Shown one piece after another: positions 1-10,099 of a stretch of 64,000 nt of DNA. The DNA is from Zasmidium citrigriseum (Eukaryota > Ascomycota > Dothideomycetes > Mycosphaerellales > Mycosphaerellaceae). A program made the position numbers and the translations under genes. The DNA is taken from the NCBI GenBank assembly GCA_002786025.1, contig NHNW01000052.1, positions 228,989 through 292,988 on the forward strand, read 5' to 3'. Position 1 is the first letter of the stretch, and each line of letters opens with the position of its first letter. Under the pieces are notes generated by a model, which saw only the letters and a program-made list of their open reading frames with translations, was not told the origin of the DNA and ran no database searches.

Positions 1-28
1 CAACACACTCCGCGCGGATACTGCGACA

Positions 29-1320
29 ATGGTCGGCGCCCGCCTCCTCCGCCCTGCAGCCCAGCTGCTCCGCTCCTCCCCAGCATCAGCAATCCCGAGA
101 TCGAGCTTTCAGAGAGTCGCGGCCCCGGCGGCGGCTTCGAGATGGAGGACGTATGCGACCGGCAGCAAGGAGATGACGGTGCGAGAGGCGCTCAATGAGG
201 CTATGGTTGAGGAGATGGAGAAGAACCCCAAGGTCTTTGTGCTGGGTGAGGAGGTTGCTCAATACAATGGCGCGTGAGTCTTCCAATGCTTCGGGGAATG
301 GGTCAAGATGGCAACATATGCTCGGAAAAGATATGGCAGAGCTATGTGATGGAGGATATCATGGCTGACCACACTGTCCTGCAGATACAAGGTCACCAAA
401 GGCCTATTAGACCGATTCGGCGACAAGAGGGTCATCGACAGTCCCATCACCGAGTCTGGTTTCTGCGGTCTTACTGTCGGTGCCGCGCTCGCTGGTCTTC
501 ACCCCGTCTGCGAGTTCATGACCTTCAACTTCGCCATGCAGGCCATTGACCAGATCATCAACTCCGCCGCAAAGACCCACTACATGTCTGGTGGTATCCA
601 GCCATGTAACATCACCTTCCGAGGACCCAACGGTTTCGCCGCCGGTGTAGCTGCTCAGCACTCCCAGGACTACACTGCCTGGTATGGCTCCATCCCAGGT
701 CTGAAGGTTGTCGCCCCATACTCCGCAGAGGATGCAAAGGGTCTTCTCAAGGCCGCCATCCGGGACCCCAACCCCGTCTGTGTGCTCGAGAACGAACTGC
801 TTTACGGTCTCCCATTCCAGATGAGCGAGGAGGCGCAAAGCGACGACTTCGTGATTCCTGTAGGTCATTCCAAATTCCTTATCTTGGGCTTCAAGCACTA
901 ACGACAATGTAGTTCGGCAAGGCGAAGATCGAGCGCCCTGGCAAGGACCTCACCATTGTCACCCTCTCGCGATGCGTTGGTCAATGTCTGGTGGCGGCTG
1001 AGCAACTCAAGAGCAAGTATGGCGTGGAAGCTGAGGTCATCAACCTTCGCAGCATCAAGCCAATGGACGTTGAGGCAATTATCAAGTCGGTGAAGAAGAC
1101 GGGACACATGATGGCCGTGGAGTCTGGCTTCCCAAGCTTCGGCGTTGGCGCAGAGCTCATTGCCCTCACTTCGGAATACGCCTTCGACTACCTTGAGGCA
1201 CCACCAGTCCGCGTAACTGGCGCTGAGGTCCCAACGCCATACGCCCAGAAGTTGGAGGAGATGTCGTTCCCAACGGAACAGCTCATCGCCGACTACGCCG
1301 CCAAGCTCCTCCGAGTGTAA
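29..1320 (+). CDS. PDB1: Pyruvate dehydrogenase E1 component subunit beta, mitochondrial
   Basis: Beta subunit of the thiamine-diphosphate-dependent E1 enzyme, which decarboxylates pyruvate in the mitochondrial pyruvate dehydrogenase complex. Three exons fit exactly: 29-273, 385-859 and 913-1320, giving 375 residues, close to the roughly 366 of the yeast protein. Introns are 111 and 53 nt, the second with a CTAAC branch point. The first ~40 residues are Arg/Ala/Ser-rich with no acidic residue, a mitochondrial presequence. Then come the family blocks: [43 protein letters not shown], the [20 protein letters not shown] region, and the C-terminal transketolase domain with [15 protein letters not shown]. 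The start is the ATG just before the presequence. Nothing unusual is seen. The window opens only 28 bases upstream, so the promoter is not included. Confidence 0.97.
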
Positions 1321-3463
1321 ACGTTCATCGTTCGGCACGCCTCTCCGAGCAAGCACGTCCAGCCGCGATGGGCCTTCACGACGTGGCCACCCTTGCGCGA
1401 CACGTGGTGGCGCTGCTGCGGCAGCATCAACACCGATATTGCGGGCTTTGATAGACGTCGGTCAGCAAGTCGACGGCGACGACAGAGCACTGTACTTTTA
1501 CCACGGCTTTTCATTTGTGTTCTTAACAATTGCCATGGTTTGCTTCTGGGAGTGTATCTAGGAGTGTCTGCGTGGGCATAGCATGGATCGGAATGGAAAG
1601 CGCAGGTGTTGTTCGTTTTTGACTGGAATACATCACTGACTACCACTCACATCTGCCACCTACGTTCTCTCTCGCTTCGAAGCGCGCCCGCCGAACGCTC
1701 TCGATGTCTTCAGAACCACTCGCTTTGGGCTGCCACGAGAGCAAGCGAAGACGACCGAGATCCAGAGATTTACAATGCAGAATATGGCTTGTTCCTGCGG
1801 ATTGGGTTGCAACCATCAGCCATCCACGCGTCTGCCACAACGTGCTGCCATGCCTTGTCGAGATCCCGGCTCATACACGTGTTGACCATGTGCGAGAAGC
1901 CTCGCCCAGGGTGATACAGCATAGCCAGGCGTATTGGCAATAGCTCGCTCTTCCAGCCGTCGCCACTCGCTGAACGCGCCGGAGTCGCCTGTTTCTGCTG
2001 CCACGAAGGCGAGGGCGTCTCATATATCGCTTAGCCAGCGTCTTCGTTCGTCGTGCTCACGGTCTCGCCCGAGCCCAATCTTCTTGTCGCTCTCGCATCG
2101 TTGCAATTGGGTGTAGTGAATAGTTGAGAAGTGCGTTTGGAATGATGAAGTGCCCATTGACAGCCACAGAAGGATGCTGTGTCATGGACGATCGATTGAA
2201 GCGTTGACATTGGCGGCCACGCGACACGCGACTGCCGCCACGGATCAGCGGAAAGCACCCGGCCACATCTTCCACTTCTCACTCTCTGACATGCCACTTC
2301 TAGAATCACCAGTCGGCAATCCGCTCTGCTCGAAACTATCGACATCATCACCCAGAAGCGACGCGGCGGAGATGTTCGGTCTTCAAACCTAGCGCGCCAA
2401 CCCCGTGCCGTGCCGGGAACAGACCGACTTCTTTCTCGTGGGCGTGGACCTTGCCATGCACCTTCGACTGCACCCAAAACGGCATGAGAATATCTCCAGC
2501 AACCCGATTCAGAAAGACTCATTCGCGTGCCAAACCTCGTCGAGGCCGGTGCGTGCATGGCCGTGTAACGAGATTCCTGGTGGCTGCAGAGATCGACTTG
2601 ACAGGCCTGTAGCATGTCCATTGCGTCGGTGTCGATCTGCACTCAATGCCGGCTGAATCAGACTGCGCCGTCACATCGATAGATAGCACGTTCGACGCCG
2701 GATCGAAGCGAAGAAGAGGCGCCCGGGGAGCTCATTGCTCGGAGCCCTGTTTTGCCTTTGTCGGACTCGTTCGGGATGCCTCCAAAGTCGGCCCTCGAGA
2801 TACAACCACACGGCGGGACATGCACCATCTCCGCGACTCCCACTGGTCCGAAGGACTCTCGCAGATGTCAGGCCGTGCCATGTGGCCGCCGTGTCTTGCA
2901 TGACATCCGAGGTGGTGCATGTCTCTGAACCCCTACAATTCGCCATTGATGCTATGCGTGGCGTCGTTTCTTGGGCCTCGTGCGGTCAATGCGCTTCAAC
3001 CTCGTTCTTCTCGGCTTATCCTTGAAGTGTCTCTGGCCGTCATTGTGGACGGGACGCAACTGCTGGTTGGACGTCTCGCCGTCATGGTGGGTCGCGAGGT
3101 CATTTCTGAGGTCGAACCCAATCTCTCGCATCTTCTCGCACCCCTATGGTTCTTTTGCCCCCCGGAAGGCTACCGATGCATTGTAGCATCTGGATGCCCT
3201 GAACCGCACTTCCTCGTAGGTATCAACATGCAGCAGGCGCCATATCCGCGCAAGCGACCACCGCCGATCAGCATCCGGATGCAGATGAGCGTCAAGAGGG
3301 TGTATATCAGTAGGGAATCCTGGTCCACGATGTCAAAGTTAGTCCTTCGCAGCTAACATCTGACCAGAGCCTCAGGTCGATCCTTTCTCGAGACACCTCC
3401 ACTGAAGGATTGGGTTGCGGATCATACCGTGCTGCCCTTGGCAAAGGTTGACGAATCTATATC
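1321..3463. other. Intergenic stretch, no supported gene
   Basis: About 2.1 kb. Both strands contain only short overlapping frames without family motifs, coherent codon use or matching splice sites. It should hold the 3' untranslated region of the PDB1 gene and the promoter of the gene at 3,464. I see no RNA gene or repeat. Confidence 0.55.
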
Positions 3464-4285
3464 ATGGCCTCTGCCGCATCGATAGTCATTGAGAAATCGC
3501 AACTTCTTTCGACCAACAATACAAATACTGCCATCTTGGACGACATATCGGAGGCTTTGCGACCAGCCTTGATCTCGAATCAACAACCCAAGAGACACAG
3601 TTCACTCCTCCTCGCCTTGCCAGCTGAGTTGCGGAGTGCCATCTACGCGGCTGCCTTGTTCAACAACGACAACGAGCTATCCATCCTTCGCACTTGCAAG
3701 CAGATATACATGGAGGCGACGCCCACGCTATACCAACGCCCGATCAATTTCTCATCCCAAGCCAAGCTCTACTCATGGGTTGAAAGGAGTCAAGAAACCG
3801 ACCTGAAACGGGTTAGAAGTCTGTCGTTGAGGCTTACAGACATCGATATGTCCTCACTTTTCGACGCAGGCCCAAGCAGAAGAACATCTGGCGCGACTGC
3901 CTGGGGCCTTCATCAACAAGAACTCCAAAATCTGGATCAAGCACTACGAGCATTGCCTGGCCTGCAACATCTGACGATCATCCCACCAGAGAAGAACAAG
4001 TCTCAGCTTTTGAGATCGATGTATTTGTCCTTTCTCGACACGATACCTGCGAGGCTTCCTTCTCTGGTGCAGCTCACGATCCATGACGAAGAAACGCTTT
4101 TACAGAAAGTGCCACATCTGAAGCAGCTCTCGGGTCGAGTCAGGCTGAATTTTGATTCATCGAAGGCTCCAACGACAACCGAGACACAAGCAACGAAGGA
4201 GCACTCGCATCGGAGTAAGATGTTTGGCGGTGGCAGAACGACGGACGGGATTTCGATCAAGTTGGAGGACATGGAGACTGACTAG
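3464..4285 (+). CDS. LPxELR/2EXR-like F-box-related hypothetical protein
   Basis: Single-exon protein of 273 residues. Near residue 46 it has the motif LLALPAELRSAIYAAAL, followed by ILRTCKQIYMEATPTLYQR. This pairing (LPxELRxxIY, then a CRQI..EA..LFY-type segment) marks a large family of short F-box-like proteins greatly expanded in dothideomycetes. The rest is leucine-rich and helical (residues 90-215) with a charged C-terminus. Family members are usually unnamed, and an adaptor role in ubiquitin ligation is only suggested by the F-box resemblance. The ATG follows an intergenic stretch and precedes a Ser/Asn-rich leader. No intron is needed. Confidence 0.75.
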   Translation: MASAASIVIEKSQLLSTNNTNTAILDDISEALRPALISNQQPKRHSSLLLALPAELRSAIYAAALFNNDNELSILRTCKQIYMEATPTLYQRPINFSSQAKLYSWVERSQETDLKRVRSLSLRLTDIDMSSLFDAGPSRRTSGATAWGLHQQELQNLDQALRALPGLQHLTIIPPEKNKSQLLRSMYLSFLDTIPARLPSLVQLTIHDEETLLQKVPHLKQLSGRVRLNFDSSKAPTTTETQATKEHSHRSKMFGGGRTTDGISIKLEDMETD

Positions 4286-4508
4286 CACTTGAATTCGAGG
4301 GGGCACGACAGGACCACTTTCGCTTCAAAGCATGGCAGTGTTTACACGAGATTCAGATCAGGAGTACCGGCACAACCGAGCATTGATGGGCATAATTACA
4401 GAACCAGGCTTCGCAGCACAGCTTCTCACATGTCATTGGTAGTCCTCAGCATTGAACACAGCATACGATACGCTCAGCAATCTTACTTACAAGTTCACGC
4501 TTCCATCA

Positions 4509-5097
4509 TCATGCCTTCGCCTTCTTTGGCACACAACAGTCCCCCGCCTCAATCTTCCCGTCCACCCCCAACTTCCCTTCGCCCTCTTCAACATCTAGTT
4601 CATTGAAAGACTTCGCGGCCTCATCACAAAATTCCGCCATATGCGTGTCTTTACTCGACAGTCCCTCGGGACTATGCGTCGTCCAGCGGATGTGTGTTTT
4701 GTTGTAGACGTTGCTCCATTCGGGGTGGTGTTTTTCTTTCTTACATTCGGATGCTATTGTGTTCATGAAGTCCTGAAGTACAGATCAGTGTACTGAAACG
4801 GAAGATGGTGGTGAGGAGGGAAAGGGTTACCCAGGTGGCTTTGAATGTTTTGAATTTAAACGGTCGCTCAAGGCCTTTGCCTTCGTTGCAGATTTTCCAT
4901 TTCCCGTTGTCGACGAGGTGGGTGGTTTGTTGGGCTAGGGTTGAGGGGTCTTCGCCTTGGGAGATTTTGAGGTCGGAGGGCGAGATCATTGTTGTGGATG
5001 TGTGGGAGAAGTGCCGTGTGTTTGAGTTGGTTTGGCGAAAGTTTGAGAGTAGTTGTCGTGGTTGTGAGAGTCTTAGGCGATGCATGATGACTGGCAT
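4509..5097 (-). CDS. Pterin-4a-carbinolamine dehydratase
   Basis: Recycles the pterin cofactor by dehydrating 4a-hydroxytetrahydrobiopterin. Two exons, 5097-4831 and 4772-4509, flank a 58-nt intron whose splice joins FKFKTFKATW to DFMNTIASECKKEKHHPEWS in frame. The family signature is complete: F-K-F-K-x-F, the catalytic HHPEW with its paired histidines, a YNKTHIRWTTHS strand, and the D..MAEFCDEAA helix. The protein is 176 residues; animal PCD is about 104. The extra N-terminus (RLRLSQPRQLLSNFRQ...) is basic and hydroxylated, so mitochondrial import is possible. An internal Met (MISPSDLK) would give a shorter cytosolic form. It diverges from the GPHR gene across about 410 bp. Confidence 0.93.
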
Positions 5098-5510
5098 TGA
5101 GTTTTCGAGAGGGAAAGTTTCGGGATGTGGTTGTGTTCGCTGTGCGAGGGAGATGGATTTCGAGATGTCAAGATTCTTTAGAGTCGGGGTTTTGGGTGAG
5201 GCATTGAGTAGGATGTTAGATAGGAATCTACCATTTCAATTATTAGGAGACTGTTACAGGTTGATAGTATCTTTGTTTTCATTCACTCACAAGGAGGTGT
5301 TGTTCGATCGTTCTCGCATCTCGGCCTTGGGGCCGGCAGGGGTCGCGGCTTTCCAACGTCGTCATCAAGGGCGCGCGCCACGAAATCGACCACTTCCTCC
5401 TCCCGTTGATCCCATCTTTCACCTCCTTCACTGCTGCCAATGCATCCTCGAATACGGCTACGACCTGTCACGCGATCGCAAAAAACCCAAAATCGGCTCT
5501 TGCGGTAGCC
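5098..5510. promoter_or_regulatory. Shared upstream region of two divergent genes
   Basis: About 410 bp lie between the start of the dehydratase gene (minus) and the first ATG of the GPHR gene (plus). It must contain both promoters. It has a T-rich run and CT-rich tracts, but I recognise no specific operator. Confidence 0.5.
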
Positions 5511-7160
5511 ATGCTGCCCTCCGACGACTGCGATGATTGCAAGCCCGCCTACATGCGCCGAAGCCTCGATTCCGTGCCTCCCTCCACGATCGTGCTTTCA
5601 TCCGCTCCCCTACTGCTCACGTGGATTGCTGCAGTGGTTATTGCCCAGCGGAGATTATTTCCCATACTATCGAGCGATTCCGACAGGAAAAGCGGGCAAG
5701 ATGAGCTGCCGACCTTCAACAAGAACGTTTTCGGGGCCGGGAGCAGCAGTTGGCGAGACATTAAGAGGCCGTCTTCGCAGAAATTCGCATCATGGGTCTT
5801 CTCTGCGAGTATGGGCTTGTCGGCTGTGCTGGTCGAGCTGCTGCTCTGTGAAATCTCGAATACCCTCAACCCGGCTGCAAGGGGATTGGCTTTACACATC
5901 ACGCTGAGCTCGCTGTTGATACTGAGCATAATCGTCACGCCGGCGTTGGAAATCCATGGGATAGTTAAGAGCTTGTTGGGTACCCCGTCCGAGACCACTT
6001 CTACGCGCAGGACGCGTCCGAAGATGCGACTAGTCTTGGAACTGACTCTCCTGGCTTCGTGGCTGGTGGTCTTTTGGTTAATCCCTCAGACTTCGGTGTT
6101 GAGGAGCAAACTGCATGAGGGTGAACATGGACATTCGGAAAGCGATCATGCCTTCACAGAGGCTTGCTTGGAAAGAATCGGCATCATTGGTATCTCGCTC
6201 ATGGCCTCATTATCTGGATTTGCTGCTGTGTCCTCGCTTTGGCAGACTTTTGGTGTTCGACATAGGACGGTTAAAGACACTGATATCTCTCGCAAAGCAG
6301 CGGGTCTCCAAGCCACTGAAGAGATGCTTGCAGCGAAGCAAAGCCGACTCCGAGCTCTGGAGAGGAAGCTATCAGAAGGTGGAGGATCATCTCCAGTTGA
6401 GCATTCTGGAATTATGGGCCGCGTTATTGGATCTTTTCGCGGTTCCAACGAGGTTCAGGAGCTTAAGGCCTTGCGGATGGAAGTCTCAGGCTTGGAAACG
6501 ATGAGATTCAGCCTGTCAAACTCGCTTTCCAATCTGCGTTCACGACATACGGAGCAAGAACGATCGAGAACCAATATGGGCAGGCTTCTCAACATTGCAA
6601 ACATGGCCTTCGCCATCTACTGCGCTTATCGGATCTGCGCTACGTCTTTATCGTCTTTACGCCGCTGGTGGAATCCTTCCCAATCATTCGCCACGAGCGA
6701 CCCGATCAACAATTTTTTGGCCCTCCTTACAGCCCATTGGGACAGCAATCTTGACCGTGCCGCCTGGTCGCGGCAGATCAGCTTCTTGCTTTCGGGTGTC
6801 ATGCTCCTCGCCTCCTTCAACGCCGTCCTGCAGACCTTCCGCCTCTTTGCAAGATTTGCCCCGGCTCTGCTCCAACATGCGCAGACCAGCCTACCGCTCA
6901 TCATCTCGCAGATCGCGGGCACGTATGTCATCAGTTCTGCCCTACTCCTCAGGAGCAATCTGCCACCGGAAGTCAGCAGTGTTATTTCAGACGCCCTGGG
7001 CGCGCCGCTGGAAGGCCGCTTCGTTGAGGGCTGGTTCGAGAGTTGGTTCCTTGTCGCTGTCGGGCTTACGGCGACGGGTATCCTAGTCGGCAGGAAAGTC
7101 GGCGGTCATGATGATGATTGGGACGATGATGGTGGGATAGAAATGGGGAAGAGAAGTTAA
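5511..7160 (+). CDS. Golgi pH regulator (GPHR/GTG) family membrane protein
   Basis: Polytopic protein of 549 residues, the usual length for fungal homologues of the anion channel that acidifies the Golgi and of plant GTG proteins. The first ATG in the open frame is at 5,511. TM1 is near residues 22-48, with further hydrophobic segments around 85-175. The conserved GPHR block starts near 217 (CLERIGIIGISLMASLSGFA). A cytosolic coiled-coil loop follows at about 255-350. The ABA_GPCR domain has DPINNFLALL near 398, WSRQISFLLSGVMLLASF, and near residue 503 the diagnostic RFVEGWFESWF. The C-terminus is acidic. No intron is needed, and all landmarks are in order. Confidence 0.92.
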   Translation: MLPSDDCDDCKPAYMRRSLDSVPPSTIVLSSAPLLLTWIAAVVIAQRRLFPILSSDSDRKSGQDELPTFNKNVFGAGSSSWRDIKRPSSQKFASWVFSASMGLSAVLVELLLCEISNTLNPAARGLALHITLSSLLILSIIVTPALEIHGIVKSLLGTPSETTSTRRTRPKMRLVLELTLLASWLVVFWLIPQTSVLRSKLHEGEHGHSESDHAFTEACLERIGIIGISLMASLSGFAAVSSLWQTFGVRHRTVKDTDISRKAAGLQATEEMLAAKQSRLRALERKLSEGGGSSPVEHSGIMGRVIGSFRGSNEVQELKALRMEVSGLETMRFSLSNSLSNLRSRHTEQERSRTNMGRLLNIANMAFAIYCAYRICATSLSSLRRWWNPSQSFATSDPINNFLALLTAHWDSNLDRAAWSRQISFLLSGVMLLASFNAVLQTFRLFARFAPALLQHAQTSLPLIISQIAGTYVISSALLLRSNLPPEVSSVISDALGAPLEGRFVEGWFESWFLVAVGLTATGILVGRKVGGHDDDWDDDGGIEMGKRS

Positions 7161-7812
7161 TGTTTAATATAATTAAACCAGCATTGATCGACTGATCGCG
7201 GATCGAGCACGCTTTCTTCCAGACTGTCGCTGTTGTTTCGATCGACTGATGGACGCACAGATGCCCTGGATATTCTGCAAGTCTGCGGAATTGCCCTCGG
7301 AACTGCCCAGCGATTCGAGCTGCACGAACGACTCTGCACTATACAGCTGCCTGGACGGTTGGCTGTTCACTTATCAGCCGCAACGTTATGCCAGCCACGA
7401 CGATGACGAGTAGGGTCATTCATAAAACGACATAGGGCACTCGTCCTGTGTTATATCAACTGCACCGCCTCGCCTGAGGCAGCTACATTCGAACTCCAAC
7501 CCCTGTCTCCAGCTCATGCACGTCCGATCCACCTGCGCCGCCCTAACACGCGAGCTATCCTCTGCCACCTCATGCGAGCGATAACAACGTCGGCTATTGG
7601 GCGACGGCTTCTGTCTTGCTGTCGCCTACGTGAATTTATGGCACCTTGCGGCTCGGCACATGGAGCGGGCATGAAATCCTACAAGGCTAAGTGGTTCCTT
7701 GCCGGGCTGTCTGCTGATCGACAGGCCGGTGGTTACACGAGATGGGGAATTAATATATCAAGGACTGACGTCGCTCGGTGGTTGATATGGCTCTCCAATT
7801 CAATAATCAGCA
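7161..7812. other. Intergenic stretch, no supported gene
   Basis: About 650 bp between two plus-strand genes. Only short frames without motifs. It should hold the 3' end of the GPHR transcript and the promoter of the next gene. Confidence 0.55.
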
Positions 7813-8415
7813 ATGTCTAATTCTCGCGATGCATCGTCCTCAGAGCACGAAGAAGACCTTGACGCCCCTGAGCAAGAACAAGACCAAGAACCAGGACAAC
7901 AAGAAGGACAACCCTCATCATCAAAAGACCCTCTCCAAGTAAAATCAAGACGAATAAACCAACCCAAAGCCCAAATCATCGCCCACCTCGAATCCATCGT
8001 CCACACCGTCGCCACCGCCATGCACGCCGGCAACTTCGACCCCTCCTCCCCTCCCTGGACCGACCACTTCCACCCCTCCTTCCACGCCGAAGTCGGATTG
8101 CTGGCCAACAGCCTCTCCAAGAAGAAAGTCTCCCTCGAGGACTTCCTCCAATTTACTAAGATGCGGAGGGAGGCGCATCCTGAGTGGAGGATGAATGTTG
8201 CGAGTATGTCGACCAACGTTAATGTGCGACGGGGGAAGGCGGATGTTTTTTGTAATTTGGAGTTGGTCGGGTTGCCGGTGGGGATTGTGAGACCTAGTGT
8301 CGCGAGTTTGGGGTTTGAGTTACAGGGGGATAGGTGGTTGTTTGTTAGGTGGACTAGTTTTAGGGGGTTGGGGGATATGAATGAGTTGAGTGTGTCTTTC
8401 GATCTTTTGCCTTGA
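7813..8415 (+). CDS. Conserved hypothetical protein, possibly NTF2-like
   Basis: Single-exon frame of 200 residues from an ATG, not recognised with certainty. The first 45 residues are Glu/Gln/Asp/Ser-rich and probably disordered. Residues about 50-200 look folded: an amphipathic helix (IIAHLESIVHTVATAMHAGN), then PPWTDHFHPSFHAEVG, a short helix, and alternating strands to the C-terminus. A helix followed by W-x-x-HF-x-P-x-F and beta strands resembles the SnoaL/NTF2-like fold, but the resemblance is weak and no catalytic residues can be named. Base use shifts from C-rich in the first half to G/T-rich in the second, with no frameshift. Confidence 0.6.
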   Translation: MSNSRDASSSEHEEDLDAPEQEQDQEPGQQEGQPSSSKDPLQVKSRRINQPKAQIIAHLESIVHTVATAMHAGNFDPSSPPWTDHFHPSFHAEVGLLANSLSKKKVSLEDFLQFTKMRREAHPEWRMNVASMSTNVNVRRGKADVFCNLELVGLPVGIVRPSVASLGFELQGDRWLFVRWTSFRGLGDMNELSVSFDLLP

Positions 8416-8814
8416 GGATGGACGGGGCGTGGGTTTGGCTGACTGTTCTTAGTTATGTAGAGGAGGGTAACAGCGTTGTCGAATCGATATGAGATATTTG
8501 AGCTCTCACTGCATCTCTTAGAGAATCTCGCTGGAGCGGTATGCCATTTGATCAACGCCTGGCCCGGGCTAACGTTCCACTCGAGATCGTTGCGACGACC
8601 CCGCCATTTCAAAGTCGCTTTCTTGCTCGCACTGCTTCGCCTTCAGAGGTTGCTCTTACCGGTAGAACGGGTAATTCGTGCTTGTGGTTGAGACTTACTC
8701 GAATATCTTCTAGCACAGCATGCCAGCAAGAAAAGCAATCTGATCTGGATAGACTCACATACCAACACCAGCCTCGAATACTCTTGCCACACTGGAGACC
8801 TCTGTCACATCCCC
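8416..8814. other. Convergent intergenic region, no gene seen
   Basis: About 400 bp between two converging genes. Expected to contain both 3' untranslated regions; no motif-bearing frame seen. Confidence 0.5.
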
Positions 8815-9477
8815 TCACTGACAAACCCAAACCGCCCCCGCCCCAAGCAAACCCTTCCACATCAACTCCTCAACATTCTCATGAACCTCCCACGCCAACT
8901 CCCCAAGCCTATACCCCCGACTCTCCTCAAACTCCCACCGCCGCATTCCACACCCCTGAGGTAGCCACGAACCCCATCTACCCTGGACCTCTACATAAGT
9001 AGTCTCCCACTTCGCCGGCGGCTGCGAGATGAGCATCCTATGACAGGACGACTGGATCCCGTAGCCTAGTAGCCGTGGCGCGAGGTGGATGTGGAAGGAG
9101 TGTGGTGGCTGGTGGGCGGCGCAGAGGAGGGGGTTTACCACGCCCTCGCCTTCGCGGCGGCAGGACGAGAGGTTTTGGATGGTGGATTTGGAGGAGGGGC
9201 GGGTGTTCCAGGCGGGAAAGCCGCGGACGTTCGGATCGGTGGCTTCGGCGGGGAGGAAGAAGAGGGCTTTTTGGATGGGAGTCGATCCCTCGATGACGGA
9301 TTTCCAGTTCTTGCTGACGCGTTGGGAGAGGAGGAGGGCTTTCATGGGCAGTGCGAGGAGGATTGCTTCCAGGAGCTCGGTTGTGTTTAGGACTTTCTTC
9401 GAGGCGGTTTGCTCGTTGTCTTCCTCGATGTGAGTGCCTTCCAGGAGGTCGGGAAGCTGGTGCGAGGTGGTGGCCAT
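8815..9477 (-). CDS. F-box domain protein
   Basis: Single exon, 220 residues. Residues about 28-72 form an F-box: VLNTTELLEAILLALPMKAL, then LLSQRVSKNWKSVIEGSTPIQ and KALFFLP. This arrangement (helix, LPMKxLL, RVSKxWKxVI) is a standard dothideomycete F-box subfamily. In F-box proteins this part binds Skp1 within an SCF ubiquitin ligase. The remaining ~145 residues carry no WD40 or LRR repeats and would form the substrate-side region, including a W-rich segment (KWETTYVEVQGRWGSW). The target is unknown. Confidence 0.85.
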   Translation of the reverse strand: MATTSHQLPDLLEGTHIEEDNEQTASKKVLNTTELLEAILLALPMKALLLSQRVSKNWKSVIEGSTPIQKALFFLPAEATDPNVRGFPAWNTRPSSKSTIQNLSSCRREGEGVVNPLLCAAHQPPHSFHIHLAPRLLGYGIQSSCHRMLISQPPAKWETTYVEVQGRWGSWLPQGCGMRRWEFEESRGYRLGELAWEVHENVEELMWKGLLGAGAVWVCQ

Positions 9478-10099
9478 GGCTCAGGCTGGTGGCGTCGAGG
9501 ATGATGTCGGTGGTGTATGCGAGTGGTGATGTTCTGGTAGGAGAGGACAAGACGCTACAGATTTCGTGTGGAGCTTCGTCCTAGAGCGTTGCCAGCCAAA
9601 TCTAAGTGCGCGTTAAAACGAGTGGCTCAGATCTACAGACCCTTTTGCGGGTCTTTCCCAAGCTTTTCTGGAAAGACCCGGCTCTGTCGAGATCCTTCCA
9701 CCTAGTGAATCCGGAAACGCCAAGATTCATGTGAAGGCTCGGCTTAGTGCCCCTTCAACCTTCCAGAGAGCGTCGTTACATCCAGATCTGGCAATGAAAT
9801 GATATTGCAAGCGTTGGAAGTGGAAGTATGTTCAGTGATTGTCAGTTGGCATGTACGAGTGCTCCGCCTTTGCTTCCGGGTCGGGACTTCGCTGACTTTA
9901 CACTTGTCCTCAGAGCTTCATCCACTGCCAGAGGGCTGCCTTTAGACGTAGCCTCTGTAGCTAAAGAGAAGATATTGTACTATTGCAAGAAAACAGTGAG
10001 AGGGAGATCGAGTATCGAAAGCTTTTCGAGGCGGATATGTACGTGCTACATGTATTCAAACATTCACAATCAAATCAAATATACATTTCTCGTTTCTCT
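9478..10099. other. Intergenic stretch with a short perfect hairpin
   Basis: About 620 bp between two minus-strand genes. No supported gene. It contains an 11-bp perfect inverted repeat at 9648-9680, listed separately. Confidence 0.55.
9648..9680. repeat. 11-bp perfect inverted repeat (hairpin)
   Basis: CGGGTCTTTCC at 9648-9658 is followed, after an 11-nt spacer, by its exact reverse complement at 9670-9680. It could fold into a stem-loop in RNA or DNA. It lies downstream of the repeat-precursor gene and upstream of the F-box gene. No function can be assigned from sequence. Confidence 0.7.

Noticed and set aside
1606..3356. Several 80-200 codon frames on both strands
   Set aside because: Overlapping, motif-free and without splice partners; consistent with chance in GC-rich DNA.
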